Shown here: one piece after another, positions 13,401 through 21,255 of the stretch | How the letters are laid out: every line of letters begins with the position of its first letter | Numbering within the stretch: the first letter of the stretch is position 1 | Assembly: GCA_022414725.1 (NCBI GenBank) | Contig: CM039463.1 | Span: forward strand, 87,300,700-87,364,699 | Direction: 5' to 3' | DNA: 64,000 nucleotides | DNA from: Microglena sp. YARC | Lineage: Eukaryota > Chlorophyta > Chlorophyceae > Chlamydomonadales > Chlamydomonadaceae | The notes under the pieces: generated by a model | Seen by the model: the letters and a program-made list of their open reading frames with translations, nothing else | What the model was told of the DNA's origin: nothing | The model's database searches: none | Position numbers and translations under genes: made by a program

Positions 13401-15671
13401 GATTCGGGTGCATTGGGGTAAACTTGGGTTGATGAATTCAGGTAGATTCGGGTGCTTTGGGGTAAACTTGGGTTGATGAATTCAGGTAGATTCGGGTGCT
13501 TTGGGGTAAACTTGGGTGGGCAAATTCAGGTAGATTCGGGTGCTTTGGGGTAAACTTGGGTTGATGAATTCAGGTAGATTCGGTCGCATTGGGGTAGGCG
13601 TTGAAGGACAGGATGCTGGCGCTAGCTAGATCTGCGTAGTTGGACGGGAATTGAAGGACATGTTGCTGGTGTTCGCTGGATCTGGGTCCCAATCCACCCC
13701 TACCCACCCCAATCCACCCAACCCAACTGACCCCAATCCACCCCTCCCCACCCAATCCACCCCAATCCACCCCTACCCACCCCAGTCCATCCAACCCAAC
13801 TGACCCCAAATACACCCCAATCCACCCCTACCCACCCCACCGTACCCCACCCCTCCCCAATCCACCCCTACCCACCCCTATCCACCCCACCCCACCCCAA
13901 TCCACCCCTACCCACCCCTATCCACCCCACCCCACCCCAATCCACCCCTACCCACCCCTATCCACCCCACCCCACCCCAATCCACCCCACCTATTCTCCT
14001 TACAGTGCTTGGGCAGTGGTGGCATCCTGTACAAGCAGCGTGACGAATGTGCTTTCTTTGGACATTCCCCTGGATACCCTCACCACCCAACCGCCCAGAT
14101 ACACAGACCCTCTTCACCCCTCTTCTTCTCCTTACAGTGCCTGGGCAGTGGTGGCATCCTTAACAAGCAGCGCGGGGATAATGTGCTTTCTTTGGACATT
14201 CCCCTGGAGGCGGCGGTGAATAAGGAAGAGGTGGAGCAATTCTAGGACTACCTCCCACAACCACCACCACAACACACCCACCCCAGCTGTCCATACCACG
14301 ACCACCCAAGCACCCAGATACACAACCCTGCTTCACCCCTCTTCTTCTCCCTACAGTGCCTGGGCAGTGGTGGCATCCTTTACAAGCACAACATCACTCC
14401 CACCCCAGTTGTCCATACCATGACCACCCAACCACCCAGATACACAGACCCTCTTCACCCCTCTTCTTCTCCCTACAGTGCCTGGGCAGTGGTGGCATCC
14501 TTAACAAGCAGCGCGGGGATAATGTGCTTTCTTTGGACATTCCCCCGGAAGCGGCGGTGAATAAGGAAGAGGTGGAGCAATTCTAGGACTACCTCCCACG
14601 ACCACCACCACAACACACCCACCCCAGCTGTCCATACCACGACCACCCAAGCACCCAGATACACAACCCTGCTTCACCCCTATTCTTATCCTGACAGTGC
14701 CTTGGCAGTGGTGGCATCCTTTACAAGCACAATAACACACCCACCCCAGCTGTCCATACCATGACCACCCAACCACCCAGATACACAGACCTGCTTCACC
14801 CCTATTCTTCTCCTGACAGTGCCTTGGCAGTGGTGGCATCCTTTACAAGCACAACAACACTCCCACCCCAGCTGTTCATACCATGACCATCCAAACACCC
14901 AGATACACAACCCTGCTTCACCCCTATTCTTATCCTGACAGTGCCTTGGCAGTGGTGGCATCCTTAACAAGCAGCGCGACGATAATGTGCTTTCTTTGGA
15001 CATTCCCCTGGAGGCGGCGGTGAATAAGGAAGAGGTAGAGCAATTTAAGGACTACCTCCTGTGACCACCACCACAACACACCCACCCCAGCTGTCCATAC
15101 CATGACCACCCAAATACCCAGATACTCAACCCTGCTTCACCCCTATTCTTATCCTGACAGTGCCTTGGCAGTGGTGGCATCCTTTACAAGCAGCGCGACG
15201 ATAATGTGCTTTCTTTGGACATTCCCCTGGAGGCGGCGGTGAATAAGGAAGAGGTAGAGCAATTTAAGGACTACCTCCTATGACCACCACCACAACACAT
15301 CCACCCCAGCTGTCCATACCATGACCACCCAAATACCCAGATACACAACCCTGCTTCACCCCTATTCTTATCCTGACAGTGCCTTGGCAGTGGTGGCATC
15401 CTTTACAAGCAGCGCGACGATAATGTGCTCTCTTTGGACATTCCCCTGGAGGCGGCGGTGAATAAGGAAGAGGTGGAGCAATTCAAGGACCGAGAGGCTA
15501 AGCGCTTGCGGCTGAAGGAGGAGCTGGCAGAAGCGTATATTGGTGCCCCTGGTGGTAGCGACAACACAAGTGCAGTGGTGGCGAGTGGTGTGAACGAGGA
15601 GCCGGTTCTGCCCAAGGTAAGGCCAGCTTGGCACAAACATGTTCATGTCCCTGGGGGGGGGGGGGATAGCA

Positions 15672-15707
<36 letters not shown>

Positions 15708-16199
15708 CTATTAACCCGCAGTAAGGCTAGGGTTGGTGGCGAGTGGTGTGAACGAGGAGCCAGTCCTGCCCAAGGTGAGGCCAGCTTGGTCACACCAAGT
15801 CCTTGGGGGGGGCAGGGGGTGGGGGGGCTACTTGCCAAAAGTATGGCAAAGGTTGGTGGGGGGGGATGGGAGGGGGTGGGGTGGGTGGGTGGGTGGGGGG
15901 TGGGGGGGGACGAGGAGCCAGTTCTGCTCAAGGTAGGGCCAGCTTTGCCACACCAAGTCGAGGTGGGCAGAGTGGGGAGGAGAGGGGAGGGGAGGATAAC
16001 TGATCCAAAGTAAGGCAAAGGATCTCAACACCAATACACCCACGCACCCTCACACCCCCACCCACGCACCCTCAACCCACTGCCACCTCAGGTTCCCCTT
16101 GCTGCTTGTTTGGAGAGGTTTGGATACCCACTGATCTACTTACCCACCCACTGATCAACTAAGCCACTGACCCACTAATCTACACACACACGCGCACAC

Positions 16200-16234
<35 letters not shown>

Positions 16235-19200
16235 AACACAAACACACACACACTCACATACTCACGCACTGATCAACTACCCCCCCACCCCACCCCCCAC
16301 CCCCCTCCCCACCCACCCCCACCCCCCACCCCTCCCATCCCCTCACCCACTGACCCACAAACCCACTGACACCTCAGGTTTCCTTTGCGGCTTGTTTGGA
16401 GAGATTTGGAGGTGCTGAGATTGTGGATGATGTGTACAGCGCCTTAGCTGGCAGCCGTACTTCTGCCACCAAGAGGGTGCGCATGACCACCATGCCCCCA
16501 TACCTCATGGTGGCACTCAAGCGCTACTACGTGGCTGAGGGTTGGGTGCCCAAGAAGATGGAGGCCCTGGTAGAGGTGAGTCGGAGGGGAGGGGGAGGGT
16601 TGGGTGCCCAACAAGATGGAGGCCCTGGTAGAGGTGAGTCGGAAGTGACAGGTGGCAGACCAGATCAACACTGACAAGTCTCAGTGTGGGTTTATGACAT
16701 ACAAACATGTCTGCACCATGCACCATGCACCACATCATGCACCCCACACCACACATGATAATGGCATGGCGTGGCATCACACACCATGCACCACACACCA
16801 CACATGATGGTGGCATGGCGTGGCATCACACACCATGCACCATGCACCACATCATGCACCCCACACCACACATGATAATGGCATGGCGTGGCATCACACA
16901 CCATGCACCACACACCACACATGATGGTGGCATGGCGTGGCATCACACACCATGCACCACACCATGCACCATACTCCACACACTACACACCCCCACACCA
17001 GGCACCACACCCCGCACACCCCGCACAACACACCACATACCACACACCACACACCACATACCCCGCACCACACTCCACATACCACACACCACACACCACA
17101 CACGCCACACACACCACACATTACACACCACACACCACACACCACACACCGTGGTGGCATGGTATCACATGGCATCCGTGGTGACATGCCGTGGCATCAC
17201 ACACCACACACCACACACTACACACCATGCACCACACACCGTGGTGGCATGGGATCACGTGGCATCCGTGGTGGCATGGCGTGGCAATGGTGGCATCACA
17301 CACCAAACACCACACACCACACACCACACACCGTGGTGGCAAGGCATCGCGTGGCATCCGTGGTGGCATGGCGTGGCATCACACACCATGCACCACTTTG
17401 TGCACCACACACTACACACCCCCACACCACACACCCAGCACTACACACCACACACCACATACCACACACCACACACACCACACCACACACCGTGGTGGCA
17501 TGGGATCACACACTATGCACCATGCACACCACACACCACACCACACACCACACCACACACACCACACTACACACCACACACCACACATCACACACCTTGA
17601 CAGATTGACCTCGCCTGCCCTGCTTCAGGTGCCAGACCAGATCAACATTGAGAACTTGCGAGGTAGCGGACCCCAGCCAGGCGAGGTCCTTCAGCCCGAG
17701 GATGCGCCTGGGTCTGCCCCCGGCGGTGCAGGTGGCGGCGCTGCCCCTCCCATGGAGCCCGACCCCCTCCTGGTCTCTCAGTTAGTCTCCATGGGCTTCG
17801 ACGAGAATGGGTGCAAGCGTGCCACCCTGGCGACGAATAACAGCGGTGCTGAGGCAGCCATGGAGTATGTGCTAGCTCACATGGAAGATCCTGGCTTTAA
17901 CGATCCCTTTGTGCCAGGTGGGGGTGGAGGGTGTGTGTGTGTGTGCTTGCTTTCTTGCGTGTTTGCTTGAGTGTGTGTTTGCTTGTGCAGCTCACATAGA
18001 AGATCCTGGCATTAACGATCCCTTTGTGCCAGGTGGGGGTGGAGGGTGTGTGTGTGTGTGCTTGCTTTCTTGCGTGTTTGCTTGAGTGTGTGTTTGCTTG
18101 TGTAGCTCACATGGCAGATCCTGGCTTTAACAATCTCTTTGTGCCAGGTGGGGGTGGAGGGTGTGTGTGTGTGTGTTTGCTTGTGTGTGTGCTTGTGTGT
18201 TAGTTTGCTTGTGTGTGTTTGCTTGTGTAGCTCAAATGGAAGATCCTGGCTTTAACGATCCCTTTGTGCCAGGTGGGGGTGGAGGGTGTGTGTGCTTGTG
18301 TGTGTTTGCTTGTGCTTGTGTGTGTGTTTGCTTGTGTAGCTCACATGGAAGATCCTGGCTTTAACAATCTCTTTGTGCCAGGTGGGGGTGGAGGGTGTGT
18401 GTGCTTGTGTGTGTTTGCTTGTGTGTGTTTGCTTGTGCTTGTGTGTGTGTTTGCTTGTGTAGCTCACATGGAAGATCCTGGCTTTAACAATCTCTTTGTG
18501 CCAGGTGGGGGTGGAGGGTGTGTGTGTGTGTGTGCTTGTGTGTGTTTGCTTGTGTGTGTTTGCTTGTGTGTGTTTGCTTGTGTAGCTCACATGGAAGATC
18601 CTGGCTTTAACAATCCCTATGTGCCGGGTGGGGGTTGAGAGTGTGTTTGTCTGTGTGTGCTCGTGTGCGTGTTTGTGTTTGCTTGTGTGTTAGTTTGCTT
18701 GTGTGTGTGTTTGCTTGTGTAGCTCACATGGAAGATCCTAGCTTTAACAATCTCTTTGTGCCAGGTGTGGGTGGAGGGTGTGTGTGTGTGTGTCCTTGTG
18801 TGTGTTTGCTTGTGTGTTACTTTGCTTGTGTGTGTTTGCTTGTGTGTGTTTGCTTGTGTAGCTCACATGGAAGATCCTGGCTTTAACAATCCCTATGTGC
18901 CGGGTGGGGGTTGAGAGTGTGTTTGTCTGTGTGTGCTCGTGTGCGTGTTTGTGTTTGCTTGTGTGTTAGTTTGCTTGTGTGTGTGTTTGCTTGTGTAGCT
19001 CACATGGAAGATCCTAGCTTTAACAATCCCTTTGTGCCAGGTGGGGGTGGAGGATGTGTTGCTGGAAGCTCGCAGGGTTCAGTTCATCAGTGCTTTATCG
19101 CTTTAGCCCCTCCTGTCACGGTTGGGCAAGTCCCTTTAGCCTATGTGGCCTGCCACTGGACTGTTACAACATACATAAATTATAAATGAATACATAAATG

Positions 19201-21098
19201 ATACGCCTTTGATGAGGCGAGAGATTTAGGGGGCCAGCCCGTTCGCTTGCACTGGGGCCAAGCACCAACTTGCATTGTAACAACATACACCCATATGTTA
19301 CGCATGCCCCCCTGCTCTTCTCTTGCACGCAGGCCACCGCTGCTGCCCTTGCTGCCATCATATATGATATATATCTTATATAATCATATTATATCATATC
19401 ATAAACCTCCCCCCTGCTTGCCTGCCTAGGTATGAGACCTGCCCCACAGGAGGTGTACCTGCCTACAACCCATTGCACAGCACAATCACCACAACCCCCT
19501 GTTCTTACCTTAAACAGCGTCCACTGCTGCTGCCCCTGCTGCCATCATATATTATATTGCATCAAATACCTCCCCCCTGCTTGCCTGCCTAGGTATGAGA
19601 CCTGCCCCACAGGAGGTGTACCTGCCTACAACCCATTGCACAGCACAATCACCACAACCCCCTGTTCTTACCTTAAACAGCGTCCACTGCTGCTGCCCCT
19701 GCTGCCATCATATATTATATTGCATCAAATACCTCCCCCCTGCTTGCCTGCCTAGGTATCAGACCTGCCCCACAGGAGGTGTACCTGCCTACAACCTGTT
19801 GCACAGCACAATTACCGCCACCCCCTGCTCTTCCCTTACACAGCTTCCACTGCTGCTGCCCCTGCTGCCATCATATATTACATCATATACCACCCCCTGC
19901 TCTTCCCTTACACAGCGTCCTCTGCTGCTGCCCCTGCTGCCAGCGGTGGTGCAGCTGATCCCGAGAAGATATCCAAGCTAGCTGACATGGGTTTCAGTGA
20001 GACACATGCTACTGCAGCCCTCAAGACCTGTGGTGACAATATTGAGCGTGCTGCTGATTGGCTGTTCAGTCACATGGATGACTTGGATTCCGCCGTGGCC
20101 TCAGTCCTGTCCTCGGCTACTGCTGCTGCTGCTACCCCTGCTGGTGAGCCCCAGTGTTTTTTTAGAAATAAATGGTATGCTTATTACGAGGCATGAGGTT
20201 GAGGGCGCCAGCCTGGTGAGCCCCAAAGTTTATTTTAAGGGTTATTTCGGGTTATTTAAGTAAAACGTAACGTGTTGACGACTTGGACTCCGCCGACGCC
20301 ACGGTCCTCTCCTCTAATTCTGATCAGCCCCAGTGTTGTTTGTTTTGGTCGAGTGGTGGTGATGAGTGGTGTGTGTGTTTGCGTGTGGGTGCATGTGTGT
20401 GTGTGTTACAGTCCAGGGGGTAGCCGATTAGGCTGGAGGGACTTGTCCAACCTCAACCCGTGTGCTTGAAACCACGCTAGTGCTAACTGGCACTGGTGCT
20501 ATCATACCATACCGTACAGACAGCAAATTTGAACGCTTTAATTTGACGGGAGCGTCCGTCAAGTCCAGGCGTACACTATACTTAGCGACGAAAAAAACGT
20601 GAAATCGAGTTTTCAGGGCGATATTAGAGTTTGGGCCCCTGGGCTCATGGTACGGCTTGTGGTATTATAGTCGTAGAATTACATTTCCACTAAAGCACGA
20701 ACTCAGGGCCCCCGTTGCCAAAACGACAATTAGGTGTTCAATTCATCAGTGCTTTTTCCTTTTAGCTCCTCCTGTCAGGTTGGGGCATGTCCCTTCAGCC
20801 TATTTGGCCTGCCCCTGGACTGCACTGGGCAACATACTTATATTGAACATACATATCCTGTGTGACAGGTGCGGCCGGTGGCTCCAGTGGGTCAAGCCAA
20901 ATGAAAGATGGGCCAGGAAACTACGAGCTCATGGGTATCATTAGTCACATGGGCAGTAACACGGCCTGTGGGCACTACGTGTGCCATATGAAGAAGGACG
21001 GACGCTGGGTCATCTTCAACGACGAGAAGGTGGCGGTTTCGGAGCACCCACCCAAGGACCTGGGCTATATGTACCTGTTCAAGCGCTTGCAGGAATAG
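1978..21098 (+). CDS. UBP14: Ubiquitin carboxyl-terminal hydrolase, USP5/UBP14 family (isopeptidase T); 5' end outside window
   Basis: Cysteine protease that disassembles unanchored polyubiquitin, feeding ubiquitin back to the proteasome cycle. Exons I can join in frame: 1978-2088, 3513-3635, 5184-5465, 7253-7420, 12167-12380, 12954-13177, 15380-15616, 16378-16575, 17629-17917, 19916-20143, 20869-21098, stop TAG 21096-21098; about 767 residues, so roughly the first 110 of a typical 800-residue protein lie upstream. The second exon reads [18 protein letters not shown]. Order: ZnF-UBP domain (5184-5465), Cys box [13 protein letters not shown] (7253-7420), second USP half with QQDALEYF, two UBA domains (17629-17917; 19916-20143), then the His box [13 protein letters not shown] in the last exon. 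All junctions keep phase. Introns total about 17 kb against 2.3 kb of coding sequence. The ZnF lacks two usual zinc ligands. Family assignment is very secure; exact in vivo splicing is not, because decoy splice sites abound. Confidence 0.95.
2119..2790. mobile_element. Inverted-repeat element with about 60-bp arms, intronic
   Basis: Left arm about 2241-2306 and right arm about 2723-2790 are inverted copies; both contain TTTGTGCGCTTTAAGCGCTG and a TAGTACCCTG end. A relative of the left side (2119-2306) lies at 44455-44625, including the palindromic TGCGCGTTTCGCGCA region. Inside the arms are fragments of two other dispersed repeats (2340-2480 and 2517-2590). This suggests a non-autonomous foldback-type element that has collected nested insertions. 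No transposase is visible. Confidence 0.55.
2819..3505. repeat. Minisatellite in UBP14 intron, CTCCACCCTCCTCT-based
   Basis: Tandem variants of CCACCCTCCTCTCTC and CCACCCTCCACCCT run up to the acceptor of the exon at 3513. Long ORFs on both strands here are due to the absence of stop trinucleotides in the repeat. Confidence 0.9.
4125..4502 (+). mobile_element. MITE family A, one partial and one full copy, intronic
   Basis: A full copy at 4331-4502 begins GGCTACGCGTAGCAACTTCT and ends GGAAGCTGCCGTGAGTAGC. These ends are imperfect inverted repeats of each other. A partial right half sits at 4125-4213. Relatives occur at 27740-27911, 31833-32003, 41657-41788, 41877-42047, 51109-51257 and 63479-63646. 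Length about 170 bp with no coding capacity. Confidence 0.7.
4530..4740. repeat. Dispersed repeat family F copy
   Basis: Contains TTTTCAAATTTGAAAGTGGG followed by a TATGGTTTTAGGCCTCCTCC block. The same blocks recur at 2365-2420, 6863-6960, in reverse at about 7135-7230, and in part at 50550-50600. It is an intronic dispersed element of unknown class. Confidence 0.55.
4807..5183 (+). repeat. Four decoy copies of the ZnF exon start with acceptor sites
   Basis: Four partial copies of the next exon's first 25-30 nt (GACTGGAAGTGCGACGAGAC and variants) lie at about 4810, 4891, 4996 and 5085. Each follows an acceptor-like CGCAG or TGCAG and is separated from the next by C-rich CCCACCCA spacers. The fifth copy, at 5184, is the true exon. 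None of the decoys continues into the rest of the exon. Confidence 0.85.
5495..5660. repeat. Poly(G) tract and (TACA)n microsatellite
   Basis: A run of about 28 G just inside the intron (after 5495) is followed by a CATA/TACA tetranucleotide repeat at about 5555-5650. Confidence 0.9.
5768..6600 (+). repeat. Exon-tail copies ([14 protein letters not shown] end) with (GTAT)n between
   Basis: The 3' end of the ZnF exon plus its donor side is repeated in the intron at about 5769-5819, 6046-6095, 6225-6275 and 6533-6585. The best copies carry CACCAAGTGGGG followed by ATGATGCAGGTGC. Between copies lie (GTAT)n at 5873-5985 and shared A/T-rich spacer such as TTATCTATGGATGC. Confidence 0.8.
6725..6860. 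repeat. G-rich low-complexity tract with poly(G) run
   Basis: GGTGGTGTGGG-type sequence contains an uninterrupted run of about 28 G around 6789-6816, flanked by GGTGGTGGT repeats. It is intronic. Confidence 0.9.
7050..7120 (+). repeat. Decoy copy of the catalytic-exon start
   Basis: CTGCCTACACAG followed by ATGGAGAAGACGCAGAAGAC duplicates the acceptor and first codons of the exon at 7253, but diverges after about 48 nt and soon meets a stop codon. Confidence 0.8.
7430..7900. repeat. (GTAT)n, dispersed repeat E and TTAGTTATTTAG-type tract
   Basis: A short (GTAT)n lies just after the donor at 7421. A copy of a dispersed element at about 7655-7740 contains CGCAAGCAAACGGGCTGGCC and a CGTAATAAGGCGTACTAT end. 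Other copies lie at 19195-19262 (reverse), 23190-23275, 50355-50450 and 56868-56943. From 7740 to 7890 there are ATTTATTTA/TTAGTTATT repeats. Confidence 0.7.
7900..12166 (+). repeat. About 25-copy tandem satellite, unit about 170 bp, in UBP14 intron
   Basis: The unit runs ACCATGCGGTCC, GGTGTTGCCAGGCATCC, TAGTGCACCT, CTGCACTACCTGGGTCTAGC, CAGTGGCTGGCCCAAGGAGC, GAAGCTACTGCTCTTAGCTG, with copies 80-95% alike by eye. The array ends at the acceptor TCCCAG at 12161-12166, and the first copy (about 7901) also keeps TCCCAG then GTGTTGTTAGGCATC, as in the true exon. Many inner copies have changed it to TCCTTG. The rest of the unit matches the right half of MITE family B at 27086-27202. The roughly 60-66 residue ORFs recurring here are shadows of the unit. 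Confidence 0.95.
12381..12850. repeat. (GGAT)n tract with two exon-tail copies
   Basis: GGATGGATGGGTGGG-type repeats fill most of the intron after 12381. At about 12483-12515 and 12586-12625 the exon end (GGAGGTGGAT, ACAAACTTCAGTAAGAGAT) is repeated including the donor GTAAG. Confidence 0.85.
13178..13600 (+). repeat. 44-bp tandem repeat starting at the donor site
   Basis: About nine units of GAATTCAGGTAGATTCGGGT plus GCATTGGGGTAAACTTGGG and TTGAT begin at the exon edge (GATCCAG, GTAGGCTCGG). Each unit carries CAG/GTAG, resembling the original exon-intron junction. The exon's own last bases GATCCAG correspond to GAATTCAG in the units. Confidence 0.85.
13680..13990. repeat. C-rich minisatellite CCACCCCAATCCACCCCTA
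   Basis: Tandem CCACCCCAATCCACCCCTAC-type units lie between the 44-bp array and the first exon copy at 14006. No coding evidence. Confidence 0.85.
14006..15379 (+). repeat. Eight upstream copies of the CLGSGG exon start, each with acceptor
   Basis: Copies start at 14006, 14138, 14357, 14479, 14698, 14820, 14942 and 15161, each right after TACAG or GACAG and beginning TGCCTTGGCAGTGGTGGCAT or a close variant. The true exon starts at 15380. Copies at 14138, 14479, 14942 and 15161 include over 100 nt of exon (down to GAGGAGCAATT-like sequence) and then a stop or divergence instead of the ACCGAGAGGC continuation. The others break after about 35-75 nt. Spacers repeat CCAGCTGTCCATACCATGAC. Confidence 0.9.
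15617..16377. repeat. Poly(G) tracts, exon-tail copies and CA/C-rich repeats
   Basis: Two G runs (about 15652-15664 and 15674-15706) follow the donor. At 15735-15790 and 15908-15950 the tail of the preceding exon (AACGAGGAGCC, CTGCCCAAGGTGAGGCC) is repeated with a donor. A copy of the next exon's start (CCTCAGGTTCCCCTTGCTGC) lies at about 16087-16130. CA repeats and C-rich tracts occupy 16170-16350. Confidence 0.8.
16576..17628. repeat. ACACCACACC minisatellite with exon-edge copies
   Basis: At 16596-16640 the previous exon's tail (GGTTGGGTGCCCAA, GAGGCCCTGGTAGAGGTGAG) is repeated. At about 16650 a copy of the next exon's start (GCAGACCAGATCAACA) appears. From 16700 to 17600 there are ACCACACACC tracts interspersed with longer units containing GGCATGGCGTGGCATCACAC. 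Apparent ORFs rich in His, Thr and Pro are compositional. Confidence 0.85.
17918..19060 (+). repeat. Nine AG/GT-flanked 42-nt in-frame exon-tail cassettes
   Basis: Units at 17991-18032, 18106-18147, 18231-18272, 18340-18381, 18463-18504, 18586-18627, 18723-18764, 18862-18903 and 18999-19040 copy the last 42 nt of the UBA1 exon (17876-17917). Each is preceded by GTGCAG or GTGTAG and followed by GTGGGGG or GTGTGGG. Read in the host phase every unit is open and encodes a variant of [14 protein letters not shown]. Spacers are TG-rich (TGTGTTTGCTTG). They may be unused duplications or optional cassette exons; the sequence alone cannot decide. Confidence 0.85.
19094..19262 (-). repeat. Dispersed repeats H and E, reverse copies
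   Basis: 19080-19170 carries AGCCCCTCCTGTCACGGTTG and GCCACTGGACTGTTACAAC, a reverse copy of an element also at 2517-2590, 20406-20460 and 20740-20833. 19195-19262 is a reverse copy of family E. Confidence 0.55.
19320..19915 (+). repeat. About 163-bp tandem repeat with decoy starts of the UBA2 exon
   Basis: Copies of the next exon's first bases follow acceptor-like sites at about 19334, 19516, 19679 and 19842 (CGTCCACTGCTGCTGCCCCT or variants), each then diverging into ATCATATAT instead of the true AGCGGTGGTGC. The spacer units repeat CTTGCCTGCCTAGGTATGAG and GGAGGTGTACCTGCCTACAA. The true acceptor is at 19915. Confidence 0.85.
20144..20868. other. Last UBP14 intron: exon-tail copy and dispersed repeats
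   Basis: At 20279-20340 the UBA2 exon tail is repeated (GACTTGGACTCCGCCG, CTCTCCTCTAATTCTG). Pieces of families E and H lie at 20155-20215, 20406-20460 and 20740-20833. No additional exon is recognised. Confidence 0.6.
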
Positions 21099-21255
21099 AT
21101 GGCGGTTTCGGAGCACTCACAGAATAACCTGGGATATATGTACCTGTCCAAGCGCTTGCAGGAGTAGAGAGCGGTTTCGGAGAACCCGCCCCAAGGACTT
21201 GGGCTGTATGCACCTGTTCAAGCGCTTGTACAGGTACATATAGCCCAGGTTAAGG
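21099..21255 (+). repeat. Two copies of the UBP14 terminal coding end, second ending in a foldback
   Basis: After the stop, 21099-21165 and 21166-21240 repeat GCGGTTTCGGAGCAC, TATGTACCTGT and AAGCGCTTGCAGGA with point changes; the first again ends in TAG. The sequence TACAGGTACATATAGCCCAG at about 21229-21248 is the reverse complement of the terminal coding sequence, so the transcript 3' end could form a hairpin. Confidence 0.8.

Noticed and set aside
16707..17970. His/Thr/Pro-rich ORFs
   Set aside because: They translate the ACACCACACC minisatellite. Only 17629-17917 is exonic.
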